23,997 bases of DNA from Coemansia sp. RSA 922 (GCA_027577415.1 JANBQS010000265.1:1-23997); one strand, 5' to 3'; shown: positions 1-8,539, counted from the stretch's first letter. The notes: generated by a model from the letters alone, not told the origin. A program made the numbers and translations.

Positions 1-5
1 CCTCC

Positions 6-1952
6 ATGTTTATTGACCGCTACGGCGTCCGCAGCCTGGTGGCCGTTGCCACAAAACTGATTACAGCTGCAACAGTACTCAGCGCCCTTGTTCTTGCAAA
101 GGGTCCATGCGACTCGCCAATCTACTGTCAAGGCGATTTACTGCATGCCGTGCAAATGGCCAAGCTCTACTCTGACGACAAGACATTTGTCGACAAGCCG
201 ACTCTCAAGCCACCAGCCCAAGTGCTAGCCAATTTTGCCCAGATAGGCGGCGCCAACGCCAGTCGAGAAGCCTTGATCAAGTTTGTCGACGAGAACTTTG
301 GCCAAGAAGGCAGTGAGCTAAAGCCCGTTGAGCTGACCGAACTAGACGCAACCCCGGCTTTTCTAAACAACGTCACAGACCCGTTACTCAAGGCATTTGG
401 CCAGACTGTCAATGGATATTGGAGTACGCTCGTTCGCGAACAAGACTATTCTTCCCTATGCGAGGGATGTATTTCGTCTATGCTGTCGCTAAAGTACCAT
501 TTTGCCGTGCCGGGTGGTCGGTTCCGCGAGATTTACTACTGGGACACTTATTTCACTATCGAGGGCATGCTACGGTCGGGCCTGAAAGATTTGACGCGGT
601 CGATTATCCGAGACTTGCTTGCATTCGTCGACTTTCATGGCTTTGTGCCCAATGGAGCTCGTGTCTATTATTTGAACCGCTCGCAGCCGCCAATGTTGGC
701 ACTCATGGTCAAGATCTATTACGAGCACACTGGCGACGCTGCATTCGTTGCTGAAGCACTGCCTCTCTTGGAAAAGGAGCACGCGTACTGGCAAGCAAAC
801 CATTTAATCAATGTGACTAAGCCCGATGACTCGGGCACCGTGCAATTGAGTCGCTATATCGTCGATACTGACCAGCCACGCCCCGAAGCATACACAAAGG
901 ACTATGAGCTTGCGCACAATGCTACTACCGACCCCGCTGCTCAGGCCGCCATTTACGCGGATATGGCTACGGGCGCCGAATCTGGCTGGGACTATACCAC
1001 GCGCTGGGTCAAAAATCCCTCGGCGCAAGTAGACCGTCTTCTCTATGGCATTCGCACGCGCCAAGTGATACCAGTCGAGCTCAACGCTATTTTGTACCAA
1101 GTAGAGCAAGCACTGGCCAACTTTGTTGATATAGCTAACTACTCTTCGCCATCCGCCAACTACAGAGAACTGGCTCAGACTCGACGCAACGCCATGTACA
1201 GCATGTTTTACGACCAGCCGTCGGGTCTCTTTTACGACTATATCTTGGACGAACGTCAGCGATCGAACATTCTGTCGCCCGCTGCGCTCTGGCCCTATTG
1301 GTCGTTTGGAGCCGACGAAAGTAACACGTCGCATGATGGCGGGGCTCATGCCAATGCAGCATTCTCGCCGGTGAGTAGAATACTTGGCAAAAGTCCCGGC
1401 GGCTTTCCCGCGACGCTCTATAACAGCGGACAGCAGTGGGACTACCCCAGCGTGTGGCCGCCATTGCAATACGTTTTGATGCAAGGAGCGCTAAACACTG
1501 GCCATGTAGATTTGGCTACGCAGTTGGCGCAGACATTCGTCCACTCTGTGCTGTGCGCTTGGTATAAAACTGGCGGCTCCATTCCGGGGATACTCGAAAA
1601 GCTGCCAAATACAACCGACTCCGGCCATATGTTTGAAAAGTTTGACAGCACGCAGGTTGGCAAGGAAGGTGGAGGCGGTGAGTACAACGTTCAAGCCGGG
1701 TTTGGATGGACCAATGGCGTATTGATATGGACGTTGGACACATTTGGCAAGTCTCTTGTTGCGCCATCATGTCCTGGCACCCCGCTTGGCGCAGACAAAG
1801 TAGCCACAAGCTCTGCGACACCTGCTAGTGCTACGACCCTTGCAACACCTGCTAGTGCCACGTCGGATAGCAACAGTATTTCTTCCTCGCCACCATCAGC
1901 TTCTTCGTCATCATCGGCGCCCGCAATGGCGACGTCATCATCCACGCCCTAG
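6..1952 (+). CDS. Secreted trehalase, glycoside hydrolase family 37
   Basis: Hydrolyses trehalose to two glucose molecules, probably outside the cell or in the wall. Seen: an N-terminal hydrophobic stretch at about residues 11-32 that reads as a signal peptide or anchor; the GH37 signature PGGRFREIYYWDTY at 169-182; the second signature QWDYPSVWPP at 477-486; GWDYTTRW around 327-334, whose Asp329 matches the family's catalytic acid; FEKFD around 543-547, which probably carries the catalytic base; and GGGGEY...GFGWTNGV near 555-572. Residues from about 592 to 648 form a Ser/Thr/Ala/Pro tail, likely O-glycosylated, with no clear GPI hydrophobic end. There are several N-glycosylation sequons. 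The catalytic region has normal family length and no break. The frame is open to the left edge, so a start upstream of the window cannot be excluded, although the ATG at base 6 sits well before the hydrophobic segment. A palindromic element lies just after the stop. Confidence 0.93.
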   Translation: MFIDRYGVRSLVAVATKLITAATVLSALVLAKGPCDSPIYCQGDLLHAVQMAKLYSDDKTFVDKPTLKPPAQVLANFAQIGGANASREALIKFVDENFGQEGSELKPVELTELDATPAFLNNVTDPLLKAFGQTVNGYWSTLVREQDYSSLCEGCISSMLSLKYHFAVPGGRFREIYYWDTYFTIEGMLRSGLKDLTRSIIRDLLAFVDFHGFVPNGARVYYLNRSQPPMLALMVKIYYEHTGDAAFVAEALPLLEKEHAYWQANHLINVTKPDDSGTVQLSRYIVDTDQPRPEAYTKDYELAHNATTDPAAQAAIYADMATGAESGWDYTTRWVKNPSAQVDRLLYGIRTRQVIPVELNAILYQVEQALANFVDIANYSSPSANYRELAQTRRNAMYSMFYDQPSGLFYDYILDERQRSNILSPAALWPYWSFGADESNTSHDGGAHANAAFSPVSRILGKSPGGFPATLYNSGQQWDYPSVWPPLQYVLMQGALNTGHVDLATQLAQTFVHSVLCAWYKTGGSIPGILEKLPNTTDSGHMFEKFDSTQVGKEGGGGEYNVQAGFGWTNGVLIWTLDTFGKSLVAPSCPGTPLGADKVATSSATPASATTLATPASATSDSNSISSSPPSASSSSSAPAMATSSSTP

Positions 1953-2335
1953 TACTAAGAATACGTCAGATGTTTTGAGCAACATCTGATTCAGATGGCC
2001 CAAATATGAACACCCCATCTTGTTCGTAATTATTGAGCCCTTGTTTTTGACACTAGCGCATTCTAGAGCCCTCTTTTTTTTGCTTTTTGTGCAGTAACTG
2101 TGTGCATATTTTTGTGTGCGACATCTCCATCTACAGAATGTGGGGTGGTGGTGGATGGCAGTAAGAAATGTGGTCCTCGGAATGCAGTCCTTGTTTTAGT
2201 CTTTTCTCGTTTATAATACGCGGTCTGCGATAGCCGGGCTTCTAAAGTCAAACTTTTCCATCTTGTTTCTCTCAAATATTATTGCCTGATATACACATTA
2301 ATACTATATTTTCTTTTCATATAACTATCTCTACA
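1953..2335. other. Intergenic region: trehalase 3' UTR and promoter of the next gene
   Basis: Apart from the stem-loop just after the trehalase stop, I see T-rich runs near 2070-2095, a GT-rich stretch near 2095-2160, and a T/A-rich leader running into the next start at 2336. No RNA gene or conserved ORF is visible. The minus-strand frame at 2063-2275 has no recognisable features. Confidence 0.5.
1966..1997 (+). terminator. 3' stem-loop with a mutually exclusive alternative pairing
   Basis: Fourteen bases after the trehalase stop, TCAGATGTT (1966-1974) pairs perfectly with AACATCTGA (1981-1989) around a 6-base loop. The second arm can instead pair with CAGATG (1992-1997), as a 6-bp stem with a 3-base loop. 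It is probably an mRNA 3'-UTR structure. A role in 3'-end formation or stability is an inference. Confidence 0.5.
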
Positions 2336-2818
2336 ATGTACAAGACTGCTATCGCTCTGATCGCCGCTCTGGCCGTTGTCATGGCTGAGCACGAGGCTGC
2401 TGCCGCAGTTGCTCCCGCCATGGTTGTTGCCAATGCTCCAGCCGGCGTTCCCGCAGGTATGCCCGCAGCTGCAGCACCAATTGTCGTCCCTGTTACAGTC
2501 CCCGCTCAGCCCGCAGCGGGAGCTCCCGCACCAGGCACCATCGTCGTTGCTGCACCTCCATCCGCGCCCAACGGCGCCAAGCCTGCTGCCCCTGCTAACA
2601 GCAAGCCCGCTGCCGACGACAAAAAGCCCGTGGCATCGGCCAAGGCCAAGCCTGCTTCGGCTAGCGCCAAGGAGAGCCCCAACGCTTCCAGCTCCGATGC
2701 GAAGATTGCCAAGGATGATGCTAACGCTGCCTCGGTCTCTACTGCCGCCACCATCAACACGTCGTTCGCTGCTGTCGTCTTGGCCCTCACTGCTGGAGCT
2801 CTCTCTGCCCTCTACTAA
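2336..2818 (+). CDS. Small Ala/Pro-rich secreted protein, probably GPI-anchored
   Basis: A 160-residue protein starting MYKTAIALIAALAVVMA, a clean signal peptide with likely cleavage after about residue 17. The body is Ala/Pro/Val-rich (about 20-85), then Lys/Pro/Ser/Ala-rich and probably disordered (85-135). It ends in a hydrophobic segment (about 141-160, ...ALTAGALSALY) with small residues just before it, which is the layout of a GPI-attachment signal. The frame is open 18 codons further upstream, but the ATG at 2336 directly starts the signal peptide and the earlier codons lie in an AT-rich leader, so I chose 2336. There is no enzymatic domain; a wall or surface structural role is inferred from composition only. 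An AATAAA lies at 2923-2928 in the 3' flank. Confidence 0.75.
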   Translation: MYKTAIALIAALAVVMAEHEAAAAVAPAMVVANAPAGVPAGMPAAAAPIVVPVTVPAQPAAGAPAPGTIVVAAPPSAPNGAKPAAPANSKPAADDKKPVASAKAKPASASAKESPNASSSDAKIAKDDANAASVSTAATINTSFAAVVLALTAGALSALY

Positions 2819-2958
2819 ATTTATGACATGTTCTTACCTCGAATTGAATGAGCTAATAGTTGTTGCATCTTTTTACGATATTTTGAAAAAAGGGTCTAGC
2901 TCTTTTGTTTGCTGCTGCCGCCAATAAATAATATCTGGACAAACAAAATTATAAAAAC

Positions 2959-4155
2959 TCAAGCTAGAGTGCTAACATCTTGGACGCGCGTCTTGGAGTC
3001 TGGATCAAACAAGCCACTTCCAGCCACCGATCTGTTATCGTCATCGTGGCTAGCAATAGGCGCAGTAGCAACCTCAGCTCCTTGGTTGAGTGCAAGGTCG
3101 CCGGGAATAGGCGTGCGGAAGCCATAGACGCGCGCCATACGCACAGGTGCGACTTGGGGGATAATGTAGTAGACAAGCAAGCCAACAACAATCATGACAA
3201 AGGCGCCGGCGTAGATGGGCGTGATCGGGTTGTGGAACATGTACTTGGCAAAGATCAGGCCGTAAAAGTCGCTGGTCAGAATCGACAGGTTGTAGAACGT
3301 GGCCGAGCTCAGGCGGAACAAAAAGGGAGCAATCGAGTAGAGAACAAACATCACCAAGTCGAATCCGATAGTAAACCCAACAATCTCCTTGGTCCAAGTC
3401 ATTTTCTTCAGCCTGTCGTGCTCGATAATACCCATTTGCACGCCGTTAATCAAGGTGCCAAAGAAGCCCAGCCATGCGACGGTCTCGTACTGTGGGCGAT
3501 GGCGCACGATAAACTCCTCTGTAGTGTTGGATAAGGCGTAGCATGTGGCACCAATCAGCATGAAAATGTCTCCTCGAGCTGCGTCTGTAGCCAAATAGTT
3601 CTTGCCGGCATCCATGTCACCCTTGATCAGGAGCCCCATGCCGCCCAGACAGATTAACACGCTAAGGATATGAGTCCACTTGTAACGCGTGTGCATCAAA
3701 AAGTACGCCAACACCATGACGCAAGGCAGCGTCCACGTGTCTAGCAGCATGCACGACAGCAGCGACGTGTAGCTAAAGGCCTTGATGACAAAGAAATTGC
3801 CCTCGACGTCTACCAGCGCCATGAATATGTACCAGTAGTACCGCTTCTTGATGTTAAGCCACACCTTGCGCGGACCCAGGCGCACCAGCGTCAGCGGCAT
3901 GTATACTATCAGTAGCAACGCATAGACCAGAAAGCTCTGAAAGTTGGGCGTCGTCACAGTCTGCCGCTCCGCAAGCTTGTTTGACAGAACTGATGTTGAC
4001 GTGATACACAGCGACAGAATTTGGCCTAGTGCCAGAATCAGCACGAACCGTTTCCAATCGTTGCGCAGTGCCCTGAGTGCTCCAATAGGGTCAAGGGCCC
4101 TGAGTGCTCCAATGGGGTCAAGAGTCCTGAGAACCCTGGAAGGTGAACAAGCCAT
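2959..4155 (-). CDS. SLC35F1/F2-type membrane transporter (DUF914 family)
   Basis: A 398-residue polytopic protein of the drug/metabolite transporter superfamily with about ten hydrophobic helices from residue 37 to 345. Family-like stretches include LALGQILSLCITSTSVLSNK near 42-61, FMALVDVEGNFFVIKAFSYT near 111-130 and VLICLGGMGLLIKGD near 166-180. Human SLC35F2 has been reported to import the nucleobase/nucleoside queuine and queuosine; whether this fungal protein shares that substrate is inference. Oddity: the N-terminus carries LDPIGALRA twice in a row from a 27-bp in-frame duplication, ahead of the first helix at Asn33-Trp35. The C-terminus is a charged cytosolic tail. The gene converges with the GPI-type gene, 140 bases apart. 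Its upstream region has two AGGGG (CCCCT on the coding strand) motifs. Family call firm, substrate open. Confidence 0.87.
   Translation of the reverse strand: MACSPSRVLRTLDPIGALRALDPIGALRALRNDWKRFVLILALGQILSLCITSTSVLSNKLAERQTVTTPNFQSFLVYALLLIVYMPLTLVRLGPRKVWLNIKKRYYWYIFMALVDVEGNFFVIKAFSYTSLLSCMLLDTWTLPCVMVLAYFLMHTRYKWTHILSVLICLGGMGLLIKGDMDAGKNYLATDAARGDIFMLIGATCYALSNTTEEFIVRHRPQYETVAWLGFFGTLINGVQMGIIEHDRLKKMTWTKEIVGFTIGFDLVMFVLYSIAPFLFRLSSATFYNLSILTSDFYGLIFAKYMFHNPITPIYAGAFVMIVVGLLVYYIIPQVAPVRMARVYGFRTPIPGDLALNQGAEVATAPIASHDDDNRSVAGSGLFDPDSKTRVQDVSTLA
4070..4139 (-). repeat. 27-bp in-frame tandem duplication inside the transporter N-terminus
   Basis: Units at 4070-4096 and 4097-4123 differ at only a few positions, and a third partial copy follows to about 4139. 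Each full unit encodes LDPIGALRA on the minus strand. The near-identity points to a recent slippage or unequal-exchange event. Confidence 0.85.
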
Positions 4156-4521
4156 CTTTAATTTTCCTCAAACGTTGTCGTTTATGAAACGGTCAAGGTC
4201 ACTGCCTAAAAATGGCAAAGTTGCAGTGAATTAAAAAAATATGTAGAGAACTATAGATAACAGAAGAAAAGAAGAAGAAAAGGGGTATGAGGGGTGGGGA
4301 ACAAATAGTGGGGAAGAAAAAAAACTTCGAGGATTTGCAGTTCCGTACTTTCTAGCCACCCCCAACCACATGAGCAACTTGAGACTCTGTAAATCCTTTT
4401 AATTAACACATGGTAGATTTGTGTGAACATGTTCGCGTATCAACTTTAATATCTTGCAAACTTGTGATATATTTAGCAAATACCAAGACATTGCAACTAT
4501 TCGGCCACGTGCTTAGCTCCT
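4156..4521. promoter_or_regulatory. Upstream region of the SLC35F-type gene
   Basis: This stretch is purine-rich on the plus strand at about 4255-4330 (pyrimidine-rich in the sense of the transporter gene). It holds AGGGG at 4281-4285 and 4290-4294, which match the yeast stress-response element core, and a GGGGTGGGG run. Whether this fungus uses that element is unknown. The remainder, 4330-4521, is AT-rich with no gene visible. Confidence 0.4.
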
Positions 4522-6250
4522 TTAGTGTGGCGATGGCAAAGAGCCGTGAGCTACAATGTGCTCGACATGACGCCATTTGTCAAATAGGCGTTCTAGGCGC
4601 TGCGCATGCTGCTTAAAGTCGCCAGCCTCGCTTAACTCTTCCATTTTCTCCAGGAGCTTTTTGGGCTTGAGGTCACGATGGGTCATATAGTTAAAGTTTG
4701 GGCAAACCAACGCCAGAAGCAGTAGACACCTCGCACACACTTCTACCTTAAACGCCATACAAAATGACAAATGCCAGCACTGGAACCGGTTGGGCGTCAA
4801 GCTGTAGTTTGCGAGTACATAAGCTGGCAACTCGTTCGCAGCTAGGTCAGCAGGCGGCGTGTGGATGTGAGCCTCTATGGTATGTAGATCGGTGAGCAAG
4901 GGCAGCGACTTTAACAGGTTAAGGGCTTCCCAGAGACTCGTATGCGTGTCAGGTAGCGCCAAAACTTGGATACAGGCGTGGTCTCCAAACATCGCAACCG
5001 CCTGCTGAAGATGGTGGGAATATGACGAAAACTGGCCAAACTCTCTTACCGCTGCACCTGGACCGATTTGCAGCACAAGTCGTGTATAAGAGTCAAAGTC
5101 GTTGTCAAAGGAGTCTCTAATGAGGCCTATCGAACGTGTAATCTTGACGTGCTGCAGGCTGGGATGACTAGTAGGCGTAAGCGACTTGTAGACTCGAAGT
5201 ATGTCAACCAATGGTGGACCCAACATTAGCTGCAGGCTCTGGAGCTTGGTCGCATTGCCCCTAAAAAGGAGTATCGTCACCAAATAGATAGCGCCCTTTG
5301 ATATGTAGATGCCGAAGACTGGGAAAAGGTACTGCGCCCTTAAAGACTAGCTGCGAGGGCTTGTGAAAAATATCCTTTTCCTCAAGACAGAGTGTCCGCA
5401 GCCAATGGTACGTTGCAAAAGTGCCATCGCCGTTCTGGATAAGACCCGATATGTCTTCAAATTCTCTTCCTCTGATTGCCAATGACTCTAGTGTTGAGGC
5501 ACAAAGTCGGGCAAGTGACGCAATCTGACCCATGCCATTATGATATTCGTAATTTATGCGTACCATATTGCAGATGTCATCCACTGGTAGGTCAATGGAC
5601 ATCAACTGGTATCTGTCGTCGAATCTAACGCGATAGGTAAGCATAAAAAGTCGTGCGAGTAGGTATTGCGTATGGCGGCATGATATCGTAGGTGTTGATT
5701 CGCCTCCAAAGCAACCCGACACTCTAATATCCCTGGCCTTGGGCGCCATCCGCTTGGTGTGCCGCATGAAAGCATCGATGTTGGCCTTGATATCGGAAAC
5801 TTTGGGTAGCAGTGGCAAAATTATGTTGCTATTTTTGAGACCCAACTGCCCAGAAAAACGGAGCTCTACTGAGCGAGCCATTGGAAATGCGCCGGCGTTG
5901 TAGGACTTTTCTAACAGCTCTAGCATCTTGCCCAAGTAGACGCTGTGCTCATCTAGAATGATTTTTAGCTCTCGAGCAAAGTGGTGTTAAGGATAGTCTG
6001 AATGCACGTAAAAGCCGGAGCTAACTATCCAAGTATAGCATAGATTGTCATGGTGTCTGTCGAGGCCAATATGAATTGACCCAGAGTACTTTGAGTAGAC
6101 GACCGCTCAAAAGTTGCTGCACACCCACAGCAGTGGCATCAGCAGCGCCTTGGATTCGGCAAATATCATGCTGCTATGGTGAGAGACGTGGTTGACCACC
6201 ATCAGAACAACGTGAGGCGGGAGGCGCTGGAAGTGTGATTCGGTTTGCAT
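4522..6250 (-). pseudogene. Decayed F-box/LRR-like protein gene with two stops and a frameshift
   Basis: Reading leftwards from an ATG at 6250, one frame gives an F-box-like opening (FQRLPPHVVLMVVNHV...LLMPLLWVCSNF). It is broken by TGA at 6107-6109, runs on through AVVYSKYSGSIHIGLDRHH, is broken again by TAA at 5987-5989, then stays open with Leu-rich, LRR-like text (LARLCASTLESLAIRG, PSLRHLHIKG) to TAG at 5261. With one base fewer in the A5 run at 5263-5267, the frame passes straight into the next segment (GNATKLQSLQLML...) and continues to 4522. Intact length would be about 575 residues. From memory the layout resembles a large F-box-like family of Kickxellales. Both stops differ by one C-to-T change from sense codons (CGA, and CAA if Gln was ancestral). 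A pseudogene is the best reading; the frameshift alone could be a sequencing error. Confidence 0.75.
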
Positions 6251-6714
6251 GTTAAAGCAGGGTGGAGGCATAGGGAAAATGAGAAAAGTAGGCAGGCTAG
6301 CTTTAGAGTAATAAAAAATGACAAGGGGGAAGAAGAAGAGAAATAGGAGAAAAGTTTGCATCCTGCTGCGGCGACAAGACAATCGCCGATGGTGGCTTGG
6401 CCTGATTACGTACAGGGTAGTCTCTCACTTGATTTTTTCGTAAGCAGCAAGCCACTTTATTGATTACTACAAATGCCGTGTCTGAAAGTCTACAAGTTTA
6501 ATGCACCCGTAGCCACTACAAGTGCAGCAAGTTATTACTGCTCGGCAGAAAATGTGGCTTTACATATTGCAGAGCACATTCCCGTATGAACTACTGCTCC
6601 AAACCAGCGCCTATTTAGCCTTTCTCCGAACTTTGGGTCACTTTTTTTCCATTATTTTTTTTGGATTTACTCCTGACAGTCACAATACTTACTACTCTTG
6701 CCAATAAAAAAACA
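6251..6714. other. Intergenic region between the pseudogene and the small secreted gene
   Basis: Minus-strand frames here encode only hydrophobic low-complexity text read from a pyrimidine-rich leader (about 6270-6360), which I take as the old 5' leader of the pseudogene. The right half, 6640-6714, is T-rich then A-rich and leads into the start at 6715. I see no RNA gene. Confidence 0.45.
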
Positions 6715-7011
6715 ATGTACATCTTTATCTTTATCGCCGTTCTAAGCTGTCTACTAGCTCTGTGTAGCTCGACATATGTTCAAATCAGCAACAGGAGTGT
6801 GATGTTGGTGTATGACATAAACGACACGGCTTGCAAAAGGGCTAACACTATTTTTAGCGGAATAAGTAACCAAGTCATTACAAGTGGTTTTCCTACCGTT
6901 TTCTACTCCAACTCTGACTGCTCGGGTACAATTGGAATAGCCTACAACGGCACTAGTTGTTGGCAAAATATTCCTCGGCCCATTCGCTCTTTTGCGGTTC
7001 AAATGAGTTGA
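6715..7011 (+). CDS. Small secreted protein, possibly beta/gamma-crystallin-like
   Basis: A 98-residue protein with a strong signal peptide (MYIFIFIAVLSCLLALCSS). The mature part has three cysteines (Cys40, Cys69, Cys82) and three N-glycosylation sequons (Asn26, Asn36, Asn78). The pattern FYSNSDCSG...SCWQN...IRSFAV resembles one Greek-key unit of the beta/gamma-crystallin fold, where a Y/F-Y-S...C-x-G turn and an ending like IRSFKV are common. This resemblance is by eye and tentative. The upstream in-frame ATG at 6661 would put 18 residues before the signal peptide, so 6715 is preferred. An imperfect stem-loop follows the stop. It could equally be an unclassified small secreted protein. Confidence 0.6.
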   Translation: MYIFIFIAVLSCLLALCSSTYVQISNRSVMLVYDINDTACKRANTIFSGISNQVITSGFPTVFYSNSDCSGTIGIAYNGTSCWQNIPRPIRSFAVQMS

Positions 7012-7025
7012 AACGGAAAATGGTA

Positions 7026-7067
7026 CTACTGGCGTGGTAAGTTAACATTTAGTGACCACGGTAGTAG
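7026..7067 (+). terminator. Imperfect inverted repeat after the small secreted gene
   Basis: CTACTGGCGTGGT (7026-7038) pairs with ACCACGGTAGTAG (7055-7067) at 11 of 13 positions around a 16-base loop. It begins 14 bases after the stop, the same offset as the trehalase stem-loop. It is probably a 3'-UTR structure; function unknown. Confidence 0.4.
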
Positions 7068-7222
7068 GCGTGAATAATAGAGACTTTGATCTTATTGCCT
7101 TAGGTATGATTAGCATCTTCCTCTTCTATTGTGTTGTGTTAATAAATACACATACGTGTTTATGACCCTTATCTCTCTTTGCCCCTTTCTATTTTTATGA
7201 GTACTTTGCATTCATACTGAGC

Positions 7223-7850
7223 ATGGTTTGCGTTATTTGCTTTAGAATGTTGTCTGAAGGATTGCCAGACGAGGAGTCTAGCTCAGACTCGGCTGGCAAC
7301 AATGGCGGTGCTATTGCGGCGTTGAGTTGTGGACACGTCTTCCACTTGACTTGTATAACGTCGTGGGACAAGCGTAATACCGATACGACTTGTCCCTACT
7401 GCAATGCTCGTCACTTGGGGCTGGTTCTCGTTCTGCATATCGAGTATCACAAAGACCACGTCTTGAACAGAGACTGCGATGACACTGAGACGAATGAATC
7501 GGATCAGCACGAAAAAGTCAAAGAAGCTATTAGTCAGTTGCCGTACAAGGCGCTCTTAAACTCTGAAAATGCACGCGTCTAATTGGCAAGCCCTGCAAAA
7601 GGAGAATACGTTGCTCAAACTAGCCATTGACGCCAAGGATAACCGCTTGCACGAGAAGCAAGGGATAATCAGCGATTTGTATAAGGAGCTGACGGCCTTG
7701 GAGCATAAAGTAGAGGAGTTGGAGCTCATTTCAAAGGGACGGGATGTGGAGAGCTCGGACAGTTATTACTCGCATGGGGACAGCTATTGCTTGCCTGGGG
7801 ACGATTATTACTCGATGGATGACGACTACACGTGGAACGATTCCTGGTAA
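7223..7850 (+). CDS. RING-H2 protein with coiled coil and acidic Tyr-rich tail (possible intron 7533-7590)
   Basis: Residues 3-60 form a complete C3H2C3 RING: Cys3, Cys6, Cys36, His38, His41, Cys44, Cys57, Cys60. RING-H2 domains usually act as E3 ubiquitin ligases, so that is the likely role; substrate unknown. The first frame stops at 7580-7582, while a second frame from 7569 on gives heptad-rich coiled coil (LQKENTLLKLAIDAKDNRL, YKELTALEHKVEELEL) and a tail rich in Tyr, Asp and Ser ending DDDYTWNDSW. A 58-base intron, GTCAGT at 7533 to AAG at 7590 with a CTAAT branch-like site at 7579-7583, would join them into about 189 residues. A one-base indel, for example in the A4 run at 7566-7569, would give about 208. 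The paralogous layout at 8540-9181 supports one gene. Two separate proteins are less likely. Confidence 0.6.
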
Positions 7851-8015
7851 ATTTTCTAGTATAGTGAGTGGCTTACTGGATTTCTTTTGTAGTTTATACA
7901 TGGAAATAGTGGAAATTGGATTGTTATTTACGAGAATGTCCAGCCTCACTCTCTTTTCTCTCTCATTTCTATCTTTTTCTTTTTGATTCTATCGCCTTTT
8001 TTATTATTTGAAATA

Positions 8016-8423
8016 ATGGAATATCGCCAAAACTCATTGAGTAACATGCAACAGGCTCCTGAACGGCCAAGGGTCAATGCACCAAACTGGGATATATGGA
8101 AAGCGACCGGATATGCCAACACTTACTACGAAAGAATGATAGACCACGCAGTACGTGAAAATGAGCGCGAGCTGGAGCGCGAGGGCTATAGGTCTGAGGA
8201 CCATGGTCCGCGGATGCCAGCTGGATCGGATGGCGAGGATACTTTAGACATGGATGCGAGGAATGAAGACCATGAGCAGGAAAATATGGTGGACGAGCAG
8301 GAGGCGAATGGCGATGCATATGCCCATGAGCAAGTGGAAGAGGACTATGCTTCGTACGACGACGACCATTACGCCGACGATGATAATGCTGATAATGACT
8401 ATTATTCGGATGGTTCATACTGA
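8016..8423 (+). CDS. Acidic, Tyr-rich orphan protein
   Basis: A 135-residue protein that I do not recognise. The N-terminal third contains NAPNWDIWKATGYANTYYER and an Arg/Glu-rich helical stretch (RENERELEREGY). The second half is strongly acidic and the last 25 residues are dominated by Asp and Tyr (DDDHYADDD...DYYSDGSY). There is no signal peptide, Cys motif or membrane segment, so it is probably cytosolic or nuclear. The ATG at 8016 follows a long pyrimidine-rich leader; an in-frame ATG at 7983 lies within that leader and is less likely. It sits between two RING/coiled-coil genes in the same orientation, and its acidic Tyr-rich tail resembles the tail of the first. It may be a relative that lost the RING, or an unrelated neighbour. 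Confidence 0.65.
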   Translation: MEYRQNSLSNMQQAPERPRVNAPNWDIWKATGYANTYYERMIDHAVRENERELEREGYRSEDHGPRMPAGSDGEDTLDMDARNEDHEQENMVDEQEANGDAYAHEQVEEDYASYDDDHYADDDNADNDYYSDGSY

Positions 8424-8539
8424 TGGAAACAACTCGGTTCGGCTCATTTATATTTTCCAAAGAGAGAACAGATCGACAATGCACTACTTCTTTCCACAAT
8501 ATATTTTTTCATTCTTTTTTCCCTCCTCTTTCCTTGCAT

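Noticed and set aside
5250..5285. Mini-intron explaining the pseudogene frame change
   Set aside because: The only GT...AG pair nearby is about 20 bases, too short, and its removal does not give the downstream frame.
6107..6109. TGA read as selenocysteine
   Set aside because: No Cys/Sec motif, a second stop (TAA) downstream, and CGA-to-TGA is the simpler explanation.
5960..6125. Intron removing both pseudogene stops
   Set aside because: A frame-neutral GT...AG can be drawn, but the skipped text looks coding (continues the F-box-like pattern), so nonsense changes are the better reading.
8423..8539. Longer N-terminus for the second RING gene
   Set aside because: It overlaps the previous stop, is T-rich leader, and would move the RING away from the N-terminal position seen in the paralog.
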